Numbered from the stretch's first letter, positions 25,617 through 34,671 are shown. The stretch is DNA of 43,176 nucleotides from Bacilli bacterium (GCA_024695405.1 JAILIF010000051.1:1-43176); one strand, 5' to 3'. Notes: generated by a model not told the origin, from the letters alone. Numbers and translations are program-made.

Positions 25617-28600
25617 TTATTTCTTTTTAAATTTCTTTCTACTTAAAACCATTAATAACATGCCAACTAGAGCAAGGGAAGAAACAAATATACTTGTAGC
25701 GCCAATAGAGCCGTTACACCCTTTTTCTACTACTATTTCGTTATTATTGTTATTATTAGGTTCTTCTATAATTGGATCATCAATAATTCCTTCTACAATG
25801 TCTATATCACGATAAGGCACAACATCAATAACATACTGATACGCAACACAACCACTAGTCCCATCAGTGAATGTTAAATTAGCAATTACATCAATTCTCG
25901 CTAATTGAGAATAAGTGAATTTACCAGAAATTACGCCAGTTTCTCTATTTAACGAAACTCCTTCAGGAAGTGTACATCTATTATTAATTTCGTACGAATC
26001 AACACTCTTAAGTATTTTTTGTGTCTTATTGTTACTACTATCAAAAACATTTACTATTTCGTCTTTGATATCACTTTTATTAATAAGATCATCAGCAACA
26101 TTTAAAGAAACATCTTCATTAATCAATACATCTAAGTTAGTCTTTCCAACTACTTGAGTTAAGCCACGTTGCATAGCAGTTGAATTTACAATCATATGTA
26201 AATGTTCTTTAACCGCTTTTCTACATGCATACCAAAATGACCACGCAATTTGATTTTCTTTGCCAACACAAACAGGCGCATCTTTACCGTTATTTACGTC
26301 TTCTACCCAAACAACATATTCTTTTGTTGCATCTTTAAAACCATTTGAATCTTGTTGGCAATTACAACCAGCCATAACTCTAAATGTAATATCTTCATAA
26401 CATTTATGATTATATGAAGAATTACCAGTATGAATCATGTCTGAAAGAAGTGAACCATCAAAGCCCCATTCTTCACGTAATACTTCAGTTAATAAAGGAT
26501 AATTAGCAGCGGCTTCCATATTACCTATACGATTATATGCAGTCATAATACCAACTGTTTTTCCTTCTTCTACTACCATTTGGAATGGTTTTAAATAAAG
26601 TTCACGTAGTGCTTGTTCGTTAACAAATGTACTTAAACCTTCACGATTCTTTTCTTGTTCAGCAAGAGCAAAGTTTCTAACGTAAGCATAGACACCTCTA
26701 TCAGTAGCTGCTTTAACAACTTGTGAAGCAATACGACCGGTTAAGAATGGATCTGCTGAATAAAAATATAAATTACGACCGCCAAATGGTGAACGGCGTA
26801 AATTGAGATTTGGTCCCCACCATCCATCTTTACCGCTTATTTGTGATTCCATACCAATGCATTCGCCTTGCTCATGTGCGAGACGTGGATTAAATGTGGC
26901 AGCAACAATTGGCGGACACACCCATGGCATAATGGAGAATTTTTGTGCACCATCACCTTCAGATGAAGATTCTTTTCCAATACTTTCCATACTAGGAGAA
27001 CTCATTCTGTGCTCTTCAACAAAACGCATTAACTCTGTCCATGAGAATTCATTAATAAATTCTTCCCATTTTGGATCATCAATATCTAAAGAAGCCATCT
27101 CTTTTAATTGAATTGTATGTTCACCTTTTTGAACCCAATTAGCACCATCTTGTTCACTCTTATGAACTTCACTTGGAAGAAAATCATAATTTTTGCCTTC
27201 TTCGAAAGAAACTAAATCAAATGGGGTAGTTAAAATTTCTTCATATCTACTACATTCTTTAACTTTTCTATCTTCAAATGAAGGATAATGAGGGAAAGTA
27301 GTTTCAAAATTAGAACGACTCATCTCTGTAAATTCAATGTCTTTTTCTCCAGGCATTGAAGAGAAGAAACCTCTATTTGTAAATCTATTAATAACTTTGT
27401 TACCAGTATAACGGTCTTTATCATAAGTAATACCACCGTTTTTAACTTTTAATGCCACTTCACCATAAGATTCATGTGCATTCTTCATGCACATAATAGC
27501 GTAGTTGCCTTCATCTAATTCATATCCAACATGTCCATTATTATTTGCGTCTTTATAGTCATAATCCGCAACATCTTGTAAGTGGAAAGTTAAATGGACT
27601 GTTTGACTCTTACCCGGTTCTATTGTGCCTGTTTTATCAAAAGCGCATAAAACATGGTCAGCTTTTTCTATGCCACCAGCAGTATAAGGAGCTTTCCAAT
27701 ATAATTGGACAGCGTCTTTACCAGCAACATTACCGGTGTTAGTAACTTTAACTGATACTTCAATTAAATCTGAATTTCTATCTAATACAGTTTCCGCTAG
27801 AGGATTAACTCTAACAATCTCTTGTTTAAATGTTGTATAGCTTAAACCATAACCAAATGGGAAAACTACCCCAGAATCACCATTATACCAAGTATCAGCA
27901 TTTTCTTTATTCACTTTTGCCATATCAGCGTAACGAGTTTCATAATAACGATAATCGTTATAAATGCCCTCTTCATAAGAAACAAAAGAAGCAGGCTTAA
28001 CTCCATTAAGACCACCTTTAACAACCTTATATTGTGGGTCTTCTAAATAGTTAGGATTACTTGTATTTGTATAAGTTTTATCCGCACCATAATCTCTCAT
28101 TGGTGTACCATCAGCGTTGAACATTGTATCTGCCGATTGGTGATACTGCTTTCCATTACGATTAGGAATAGTAACGCCAGTATTATGCCTATTATCTGAG
28201 AAATTTTGGAATGATGGATCTTTTGTAAAATCTCTAGTCCAAGTATCAACTGTACGACCAGAAGGATTTACATTGCCACATAAAATATCAGTAATAACTT
28301 TGTTACAATTATAGCCAATATGATCAACCCAAAGAATGCCTGCAACATGCGGATCATTCATGAATTTATCACATTCAAAAATATTAGATGAATTAATTAA
28401 TATTAAAATCTTATTAAAGTGATTATGAAGTTCATCAAATAACGCTTGTTCATTATCAGATAATTCTAAAGCGTGCTTATTAGATTCACCAAATTTGACA
28501 TTATCAGTTGCATCAATGGTTAAAACATCGCAGCCTTCACTACCATCACGAGTAATAACTTGTATAGCTAAATCATTATATTCTTTAAATGAATTTATTA

Positions 28601-29081
28601 ATTCATTATCAGCAAGAACATCCTCAATAGGATCTTCACCAATAGTTACTTCGCAGTTACCTTTCCAACCATCATTACCGTTTGTACGCCCATTACGAGA
28701 ACGTTTATAAAAGTTAAGTGAAGTCTGATTAACCTGAAAACCAGCATTAGTTAATGAAGTCGGAAAATCAATCTCATCAATATGTTTTCTTAAGTAGCTT
28801 ATGTCTCCAAGGTATGCGCCTTTTGAAAAATTAACGCACGCATTTCCGACTAGTGTAATCTTGGAATTTTTGCCTATTGGAAATGTTCCATCGTTTTTCA
28901 ATAAAACGAATCCTTCTTCCGCTAGTTGATTGTTGATTTTGTTTGCATGTTCAATATAGGCATTCCTCTCCCCAAATTCGCCAATGAACTTTGCGTCAAC
29001 GCCAATACTTTGATTTTCGCTTGCTAGAGCTGCTGCTGCCATTCCAGCAAGGAAAAGGGGAATTAATAGTCTTTTTCTCAT
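25617..29081 (-). CDS. Large GH3-family protein, reversed domain order, eroded active site
   Basis: A 1154-residue exported protein (signal peptide about 1-20). Domain order is reversed: the GH3 C-terminal alpha/beta sandwich comes first (about 45-290, then to 420), then a fibronectin-III-like domain (about 440-545), then the GH3 barrel (about 670-920), then an Ig-like domain (about 1035-1090), an Asn linker and a C-terminal tail GCNGS + membrane helix + RKKFKKK. The nucleophile candidate Asp881 (LLSDMIHTG) is present. But the KH pair of the substrate site reads RN (802-803), and the GGRNFEYYSGDP pattern of the neighbouring paralogue reads GGRNLYFYSADP. It may be a pseudoenzyme or bind a different substrate. 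First gene of the operon with GH43. Confidence 0.85.
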   Translation of the reverse strand: MRKRLLIPLFLAGMAAAALASENQSIGVDAKFIGEFGERNAYIEHANKINNQLAEEGFVLLKNDGTFPIGKNSKITLVGNACVNFSKGAYLGDISYLRKHIDEIDFPTSLTNAGFQVNQTSLNFYKRSRNGRTNGNDGWKGNCEVTIGEDPIEDVLADNELINSFKEYNDLAIQVITRDGSEGCDVLTIDATDNVKFGESNKHALELSDNEQALFDELHNHFNKILILINSSNIFECDKFMNDPHVAGILWVDHIGYNCNKVITDILCGNVNPSGRTVDTWTRDFTKDPSFQNFSDNRHNTGVTIPNRNGKQYHQSADTMFNADGTPMRDYGADKTYTNTSNPNYLEDPQYKVVKGGLNGVKPASFVSYEEGIYNDYRYYETRYADMAKVNKENADTWYNGDSGVVFPFGYGLSYTTFKQEIVRVNPLAETVLDRNSDLIEVSVKVTNTGNVAGKDAVQLYWKAPYTAGGIEKADHVLCAFDKTGTIEPGKSQTVHLTFHLQDVADYDYKDANNNGHVGYELDEGNYAIMCMKNAHESYGEVALKVKNGGITYDKDRYTGNKVINRFTNRGFFSSMPGEKDIEFTEMSRSNFETTFPHYPSFEDRKVKECSRYEEILTTPFDLVSFEEGKNYDFLPSEVHKSEQDGANWVQKGEHTIQLKEMASLDIDDPKWEEFINEFSWTELMRFVEEHRMSSPSMESIGKESSSEGDGAQKFSIMPWVCPPIVAATFNPRLAHEQGECIGMESQISGKDGWWGPNLNLRRSPFGGRNLYFYSADPFLTGRIASQVVKAATDRGVYAYVRNFALAEQEKNREGLSTFVNEQALRELYLKPFQMVVEEGKTVGIMTAYNRIGNMEAAANYPLLTEVLREEWGFDGSLLSDMIHTGNSSYNHKCYEDITFRVMAGCNCQQDSNGFKDATKEYVVWVEDVNNGKDAPVCVGKENQIAWSFWYACRKAVKEHLHMIVNSTAMQRGLTQVVGKTNLDVLINEDVSLNVADDLINKSDIKDEIVNVFDSSNNKTQKILKSVDSYEINNRCTLPEGVSLNRETGVISGKFTYSQLARIDVIANLTFTDGTSGCVAYQYVIDVVPYRDIDIVEGIIDDPIIEEPNNNNNNEIVVEKGCNGSIGATSIFVSSLALVGMLLMVLSRKKFKKK

Positions 29082-29104
29082 ACTATCAAATTCTTTTTCC
29101 TTCT

Positions 29105-29180
29105 GCGATTGTGTCGCTATTTATTGTGATTTTATTTACAAGCACAAAATAAATAATGTACATAAACAAAAAATCACAAG
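29105..29180 (-). promoter_or_regulatory. Control region of the first GH3-GH43 operon
   Basis: Contains a 13-base dyad GCGACACAATCGC (29105-29117) two bases before AAGGAA, and the 13-mer CTTGTGATTTTTT (29168-29180, minus strand) 86 bases before the ATG. Both elements have a counterpart at matching places upstream of the second GH3 gene. TTGTGC - 18 bases - TAAATA is the best promoter candidate between them. Confidence 0.5.
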
Positions 29181-29244
29181 AGTTTTATTGCATTATTATT
29201 ATAATGCTATATGCATCATAAAATATGCTTTTCTTGTGATTTTT
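29169..29244 (-). terminator. Long-loop hairpin between the two GH3 genes
   Basis: A perfect 13-bp inverted repeat (29169-29181 and 29232-29244) with a 50-base AT-rich loop lies downstream of the second GH3 gene and ends in a T-run. It may act as a terminator, though one arm is also the shared CTTGTGATTTTT element and may instead be regulatory. Confidence 0.45.
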
Positions 29245-29282
29245 ATTATCTATATTTTTATTTTATAAAAATTTAGAAATGA

Positions 29283-32200
29283 CTATTTCTCTTTACGACG
29301 TAAGAGCATTAATCCTGCACCAGCCATAGCGATTAATGAAACTAACGCACTAGCTGCAACAACGGAACCACCACAACCTTTCTTCTCTTCTGCTGGAGTT
29401 GATTTTTCTGGTTCTTCTACAGGCTTTTCTTCACCAATAGAAGCGGCTTCAATTTGTGGAGTAGCAAGAACTGTTAAGTTCAAAGTATTTCCGTAAACAT
29501 TTTCTAAATCGTCTTTGAATATAACACGGATAAATGTATTAACAGGTTTATCTACAGTTCCGTAAATTCTATCACTATCAAATGTTAATCCTTCAGGAAG
29601 AGGAGTTGCTGGATCGATTTGTAAATCTTCGATGTAGTCAAATTCCCCAACAACAAATTCTGTTTCAATACTTTCACCAACATTAGCGACTAATCTATTG
29701 TTAACAGTGTTAGAGAATGTCATACCTGTATCGATACCGTCAAATTTTGATGACATTGCACCACAGTTAGCACACATATATAAACATTCTTTACAGCAAT
29801 TACGTACTGCGTACCACCAAGAATATGATTCAACAGTATCACCTGATGCATTCTTATAAACTGGAGCACCTTTGCCATCGTTAGCTTCTGCATTCCATTT
29901 ACAGTTCATATCGTTAGAGTAATCATCACCATCTAATTGGTTGTTACAACCTGCTAATAAACGGTTATTGATATTTTCGTACATACCAGCATCGAATGCA
30001 GAGTTACCGTGGTGAGTCATATCAGAGATAATAGAACCTTTGAAACCCCATTCATTTCTTAATACTTCAGTTAAAAGTGGATAAGAAGCAGCTGTTTCCA
30101 TTAAACCTAAACGGTTATACGAAGACATGATACCTGTTGATTTTCCTTCTTGAATACACATTTGGAAAGGTTTTAAGTAAATTTCACGGAGTGCTTGTTC
30201 AGTTAAGAAACATGCAACACCCTCTCTATGTTTTTCTTGATCATTAACAGCAAAGTGTTTGAAGAAGCAGTAGATACCTTTATCTGTAGCGCCTTCAACA
30301 ACTCTACCAGCGATTCTACCTGTTAGGAATGGATCACCTGAATAGTATTCGAAGTTACGACCACCGAATGGAGAACGGTGAATATTAACACCTGGACCCG
30401 CCCAGCCATATGTATTTTCGATATGAGCTTCCATACCAACGCAGTCACCTTGTTCTTTAGCTAATCTTTCATTGAATGTTGCAGCAACGATAGGGCCACC
30501 ACACCACCACATAATTCTGAATTTAGAAGGACCATCACTATCGTTAGTTTCTGGTTTTCCAATTTCACTTACTGAAGGGTTATGTGAAGCACCATCGACG
30601 AATTGTTCCATTTCCTCCCAAGTGAATTGATTTAATAATTCATCCCATTTAGGATCATCAAGTGAAACACCAACCATGTCTGAGAATTTAAGTGTACGAG
30701 CAGAGGAAGCAACTTTGCTAGAAGCTTGTTCCCAACCTAATGCTTCAATGTCGTCTTTTGTTTTATGTACTGCTTCTGGAACATATTCCCAAGTAGTAGA
30801 TTCTTCGACATCAGCCATAGTAAATCTATGTGTGAAGAATTCTTGAACTCTTGAAGCATCACCTAAAGTACGATCTCCGATAGTTGGAGCTGTTGGGAAT
30901 GTATCTTCAAAGTCACTACGTGACATTTGTGTAAATTCAAAATCATCCTCTGATGGTAATGATGAATAGAAACCATTATTAGTGAATCTATTTTCAACTG
31001 TATACCCTGTATAACGATCTTCCTTATATTGAATGCCTTCACTTATTCTAAATGAAACAGAGCCATATTCTTCATGAGCATTCTTATTTAAAGAGATATT
31101 ATATGTACCAGCATCTAATTCATAACCACAAAAATTGTTATTATTAGCATCATTGAAGTCATAAGAAGCAACGTCTTGCAAATAGAAGTCTACTTTAACA
31201 GTTTCAGATTCTCCTGGGTTTAATAAGCCAGTTTTTCCAATACCGCATAAGTTATTGTAAGCCTTTTCGATTTCACCATCGATATATGGGGCTTTGAAAT
31301 AAACTTGAACAGCATCTTTACCAGCTACATTACCAGTATTAGTTACTTTGACTTCCATATTGACATGGACATTTCTATTGTTAATGTCAATTGTCTTATC
31401 AGCAATATCACATTTAACAATTTCTTGATTAAATGTTGTGTAACTTAATCCATAGCCAAATGGATAAACAACACCATATGCGCCATTATACCATTCATCA
31501 GCAGCGTCTTTGCCTTTTACGGCTAACATATCAGCATAAGCTGTTTCATAATAACGGTAATCAACATAAATACCTTCTTCATAATTTAAGAAAGCAGAAG
31601 GTCTAACACCATTAAGACCATATTCAACAACTTTATTCTTTTGATCTGACCATTTAGGTGCGCCTTTATAAGAACCATCACTTCTTACTGGGCTACCATC
31701 AGCATTAAATAAAGTATCAGCAGGAGCATAGATTTCATTACCATTAGCATCTGTAACTAAGTTATTTTGTGCATTATCTGAGAAGTTTTTAAATGATGGA
31801 TCTAATGTGAAATCACGTGTCCAAGTATCAACAGTTTTTCCTGATGGGTTGACATCACCAACTAAAATACGACCGATAGCGCCAGCACCGTTAGCACCTG
31901 GCGTACCCATCCAAAGAACTGCTTTAACTGCAGGATCTTTTTCAAACACATCACATTCATAAGCATTACCTGAGTTAACAACGATAATAATATTTTCTGT
32001 ATGTTGTTTTAATTCATTAAACAATGCTTCTTCATTAATTGACATCTCTAAAGCGTGTCTCTTACTAATTGGTTTAGGATCTTTTTGTGAGTCATGAGCG
32101 TTACATGTTTTAACGTCACATCCTTCAGAACCTTCACGTGAAATAACGAAAATTGCAGCATCGTTATATTCATCCATTGATGCAAGAACGTTACTAGGAT

Positions 32201-32684
32201 ATTTACTTAAGTCAGTTTCACCGATAGTAACTTCTGAAATACCCTTCCAACCAGTATTACCGTTTGTACGGCCATTTCCTGATTTACTGTTGTCTTCATA
32301 GAAAGAAGATAGCGTCTTATTAACAACTAATCCTGCACTTTCTAGCGAACCAACCATTTTGATTTCAGTGATACCTTGAGAAACACTTCCTGCACCTGAA
32401 CCAGCACCACCTCTAACTAAGCTAACACTTGATTTACCAGCAAGAGATACCTTCGATGCTTTTGCCATTGGTAAGAAGTTATTAGCGTTTTTTAGTAAGA
32501 CAACGCCTTCATCTGCAATTCTAGCGTTTAAGTCCATAGCTTTTTGACAGTACTTGGTTTTATCATTACCAATATCTGAGAAAAAGCGGTCAATTCTACC
32601 TGCTTCACCATGTACAGCGTTTGTAGCGCCTACCCCCATGCCTAAAATAGGTAAAATCCCTAATAAAAGTAGTTTTTTCTTCAT
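29283..32684 (-). CDS. Large GH3-family glycosidase, reversed domain order
   Basis: The start is set at 32684 (MKKKLLLLGILPILG, a signal peptide), with AAAGGAAA 7 bases upstream; this gives 1133 residues. Same architecture as its neighbour: sandwich domain first, fibronectin-III-like domain, GH3 barrel, Ig-like domain, and a tail GCGGS + helix + RRKEK. The active site looks complete: NIHRSPFGGRNFEYYSGDP, KH pair (KHFAVNDQE, about 809-810) and nucleophile candidate Asp888 (IISDMTHHG). GH3 enzymes are exo-acting beta-glucosidases, xylosidases or related; domain-reversed GH3 proteins are known from rumen Clostridia such as Butyrivibrio and Ruminococcus. Likely surface-anchored. Confidence 0.9.
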   Translation of the reverse strand: MKKKLLLLGILPILGMGVGATNAVHGEAGRIDRFFSDIGNDKTKYCQKAMDLNARIADEGVVLLKNANNFLPMAKASKVSLAGKSSVSLVRGGAGSGAGSVSQGITEIKMVGSLESAGLVVNKTLSSFYEDNSKSGNGRTNGNTGWKGISEVTIGETDLSKYPSNVLASMDEYNDAAIFVISREGSEGCDVKTCNAHDSQKDPKPISKRHALEMSINEEALFNELKQHTENIIIVVNSGNAYECDVFEKDPAVKAVLWMGTPGANGAGAIGRILVGDVNPSGKTVDTWTRDFTLDPSFKNFSDNAQNNLVTDANGNEIYAPADTLFNADGSPVRSDGSYKGAPKWSDQKNKVVEYGLNGVRPSAFLNYEEGIYVDYRYYETAYADMLAVKGKDAADEWYNGAYGVVYPFGYGLSYTTFNQEIVKCDIADKTIDINNRNVHVNMEVKVTNTGNVAGKDAVQVYFKAPYIDGEIEKAYNNLCGIGKTGLLNPGESETVKVDFYLQDVASYDFNDANNNNFCGYELDAGTYNISLNKNAHEEYGSVSFRISEGIQYKEDRYTGYTVENRFTNNGFYSSLPSEDDFEFTQMSRSDFEDTFPTAPTIGDRTLGDASRVQEFFTHRFTMADVEESTTWEYVPEAVHKTKDDIEALGWEQASSKVASSARTLKFSDMVGVSLDDPKWDELLNQFTWEEMEQFVDGASHNPSVSEIGKPETNDSDGPSKFRIMWWCGGPIVAATFNERLAKEQGDCVGMEAHIENTYGWAGPGVNIHRSPFGGRNFEYYSGDPFLTGRIAGRVVEGATDKGIYCFFKHFAVNDQEKHREGVACFLTEQALREIYLKPFQMCIQEGKSTGIMSSYNRLGLMETAASYPLLTEVLRNEWGFKGSIISDMTHHGNSAFDAGMYENINNRLLAGCNNQLDGDDYSNDMNCKWNAEANDGKGAPVYKNASGDTVESYSWWYAVRNCCKECLYMCANCGAMSSKFDGIDTGMTFSNTVNNRLVANVGESIETEFVVGEFDYIEDLQIDPATPLPEGLTFDSDRIYGTVDKPVNTFIRVIFKDDLENVYGNTLNLTVLATPQIEAASIGEEKPVEEPEKSTPAEEKKGCGGSVVAASALVSLIAMAGAGLMLLRRKEK

Positions 32685-32699
32685 ACTACATTTCCTTTC

Positions 32700-32776
32700 G
32701 CAACAATGTTGCATCTGCCCCTGAATTATATTTGCGAGCAAAAAAATAATTTAAAAACAAAGTAAAAAATCACAAG
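32700..32776 (-). promoter_or_regulatory. Control region of the second GH3 gene
   Basis: On the minus strand: CTTGTGATTTTTT (32764-32776), a TATAAT box, and the palindrome GCAACATTGTTGC (32700-32712) about 12 bases after it, directly before GAAAGGAA. The palindrome is placed like a LacI-type operator at the transcription start, or an RNA hairpin covering the ribosome site. Confidence 0.55.
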
Positions 32777-32873
32777 TTTTTAAAATCTACATTAATAATT
32801 ATACATTTAGGATTCAAATACTTAAATAGGACATTTTTTAGATTCAAGTGTTACTAAGTTGATGTAAATAAAA

Positions 32874-32893
32874 AAAGAGGATTTTAGTTCCTC
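32874..32893 (-). terminator. Terminator after the GNAT gene
   Basis: GAGGA-TTTTAGT-TCCTC (32877-32893) with a seven-T tail on the minus strand, 8 bases past the stop. Confidence 0.8.
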
Positions 32894-32900
32894 TCATAGA

Positions 32901-33434
32901 TTACTTGATATCTATCCAATATCTTTCTAATCTTTCACCATCATATTTAGAAATGATCTCATTTTCAAATACGCCACCATTATTAATTATTGATTTTTTT
33001 GAACCAATATTATTAGGGTCGCAAGCCATCATGACTCTATTTATACCAATCTTTTTGCATTCTTGAAGCGCTAAACCAATCATCTTTGTAGCATAACCTT
33101 TTCTTCTTTCACTAGGTCTAATGCCATCTCCTATATGACCACCACCATATAATAATCCTTCATTTAAATAGTGTCTGATATTAACAGCACCTAAAAAGAT
33201 GTCCCTTTCATCATCATATAAAAACAATGTGGTCGTAGGTACATAACCAGGTTTTAAATGGTCATTATCGTACATCTTTTCAACGTAGTTATCAAAATCA
33301 TGGTAGTCGTTAGCAAAAATAGCGTATGGAGAACTATTACCACCGTTTTTAACCAAATCATCACTCCACTCGTCTAACATTTCAGTTAATTGTTTTTGAT
33401 ATTCTTTAGTTAATTTTACTAATTTTAAAGACAT
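32901..33434 (-). CDS. GNAT-family N-acetyltransferase
   Basis: A 177-residue acetyltransferase. The acetyl-CoA motif A is seen in GDGIRPSERRKGYATKMIGLAL (about 102-123) and the following NRVMMACDPNNIGSKKSIINNGG matches the motif B helix region. The closest visible type is the Bacillota YkwB-like family acting on small molecules or proteins, but the substrate is unknown. The start at 33434 has GGAG 9 bases upstream, inside the tail of a 27-codon reading frame that stops one base before the ATG. Confidence 0.88.
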   Translation of the reverse strand: MSLKLVKLTKEYQKQLTEMLDEWSDDLVKNGGNSSPYAIFANDYHDFDNYVEKMYDNDHLKPGYVPTTTLFLYDDERDIFLGAVNIRHYLNEGLLYGGGHIGDGIRPSERRKGYATKMIGLALQECKKIGINRVMMACDPNNIGSKKSIINNGGVFENEIISKYDGERLERYWIDIK

Positions 33435-33435
33435 A

Positions 33436-33516
33436 CTATTTCTCCAAGTACTTAATCATCATAACTTCGTCGCCATATGTTCCATCTTTACCTTCGAAAA
33501 TCATACTTCCTCTCAT
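33436..33516 (-). CDS. Small reading frame or gene remnant upstream of GNAT
   Basis: 27 codons beginning MRGSMIFEGKDGTYGDEVMM and ending IKYLEK, stop overlapping the GNAT ribosome-site region. The composition looks like the C-terminal tail of a folded enzyme rather than a leader peptide, so it may be the surviving 3' end of a deleted gene. No convincing ribosome site. Unrecognised; it could equally be a translated leader that couples GNAT expression. Confidence 0.35.
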   Translation of the reverse strand: MRGSMIFEGKDGTYGDEVMMIKYLEK

Positions 33517-33541
33517 TTTATTTCCAAAAAGTTTTTAATCT

Positions 33542-33563
33542 AAAAGAGCCCACTTTCATGGGC
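33542..33563 (-). terminator. Terminator after the XRE regulator gene
   Basis: GCCCA-CTTTCA-TGGGC (33548-33563) with TCTTTT on the minus strand. Confidence 0.7.
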
Positions 33564-33579
33564 CTTTAATAATTATCGA

Positions 33580-34380
33580 TTATTCATTATCTTTGTCTTT
33601 GTCATCATTACAGTTATCACAACTAGTACATTTACAAAAGTGATGGTCTAATGGATTAACTATTGAGTAATAAACAGGTACAAGTAAGAACACAACCCAC
33701 ATTGGATGCCATAAACCTGTTAACATACTTACTGTAATAAAAACTATTGTACATAGAATAGGCATATTGAAAGCTCCATATCTCTTCTTCTCGAAGCATC
33801 TAACAATTGAGCCAATAAGTTCTGGAACTAAGAATAATACCCAAGCAACTTCCCAATATCCAATTAAAAATCCTATTAATAAATAACCAATAACAGCAAA
33901 GAGCATTAATATTCCAGAAACATAAGCAGAAACTTTAAACTTTTTCTCCCTTTTTATAATGTGCCCATTTTCATCAATGGCTTGAAAACCATGTTTACCA
34001 ACGTGAATCTCACTACCATCATCTGATTTGATGTGAACTCCATCTTTTCCAATGTGAACAAAGTTACCTTCATCATCTCTTAAGAATGTATCTTTATCAT
34101 CATTATCTACTTTTTCAAATTCTACTCTAGCTTCTTCTGCTTTTTCTTTTTGTTCTTCTTTAATTTCTTCAACTGTCTCATCAGTATCAAGGAGACTATC
34201 CAAAGAAACATTGTATAGTTTAGCTAAGCAAATAAGATTATCTGTATCAGGCGATGCCTCTGCACGTTCCCATTTACTAACCGCCTGACGTGATATACCT
34301 AATGCGTCCGCAAGTTCTTCTTGTGAGTAGCCTTTTTCTTTTCTTAGCTTCTGTAAACGATTTGCAATTTCAATGTTCAT
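33580..34380 (-). CDS. XRE-family regulator with membrane anchor
   Basis: 266 residues. An N-terminal Cro/C1 helix-turn-helix (about 5-60: RLQKLRKEKGYSQEELADAL, GISRQAVSKWERAEASP) is followed by an acidic linker, a Gly/His-rich stretch with repeated IGKDGVHI/VGKHGF units, four membrane helices (about 150-245) and a Cys-rich tail HFCKCTSCDNC. DNA-binding proteins of this layout are common in Bacillota; the signal is unknown. The Cys tail could bind metal or sit at the membrane as a redox or metal sensor (inference). Confidence 0.88.
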   Translation of the reverse strand: MNIEIANRLQKLRKEKGYSQEELADALGISRQAVSKWERAEASPDTDNLICLAKLYNVSLDSLLDTDETVEEIKEEQKEKAEEARVEFEKVDNDDKDTFLRDDEGNFVHIGKDGVHIKSDDGSEIHVGKHGFQAIDENGHIIKREKKFKVSAYVSGILMLFAVIGYLLIGFLIGYWEVAWVLFLVPELIGSIVRCFEKKRYGAFNMPILCTIVFITVSMLTGLWHPMWVVFLLVPVYYSIVNPLDHHFCKCTSCDNCNDDKDKDNE

Positions 34381-34421
34381 ATCTCTTCCTCGCTTTTCTG
34401 AGATTATCTTATTAAATTAGT

Positions 34422-34441
34422 GCTCGGTTGCTCTACCAATT
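34422..34441 (-). other. tRNA D-arm-like fragment
   Basis: The minus strand reads AATTGGTAGAGCAACCGAGC, the form of a tRNA D-loop, 3' D-stem and 5' anticodon stem. The matching 5' D-stem and the rest of a tRNA are absent. It lies 42 bases upstream of the XRE start. It may be a remnant of a tRNA gene or chance. Confidence 0.35.
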
Positions 34442-34671
34442 CTAGTTTGAAATTTGTCAACTATTGGTTGCATTTTACAATTTTTTACTAAATTTACGCA
34501 ACTTTTATATTTTTTTTGGTGGTTTTGGGCTTAAATGTGATCCCTCAAAAACTGAAACAAAAAAAGGTACTTAATAATAATCACTATAGTTAAAAAACAA
34601 AATTGTCTATGTTTTTCAAAATAAATAGTGAGTAGAATAAGTATGTTTTAAAAGGGGATTACTCAATATTT
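34442..34671. other. Divergent intergenic region before the phosphatase gene
   Basis: AT-rich DNA between the XRE and phosphatase genes. It holds TTGACA on the minus strand (near 34458-34463) without a good -10 box, a TCACTAT/ATAGTGA inverted repeat (about 34581 and 34626), and GGGG 14 bases before the phosphatase ATG. No further gene seen. Confidence 0.35.

Noticed and set aside
24024-32684. Complete polysaccharide utilisation locus with transporter and regulator
   Set aside because: No SusC/D pair, ABC transporter, LacI or AraC gene is in the window. Only the three hydrolases are seen.
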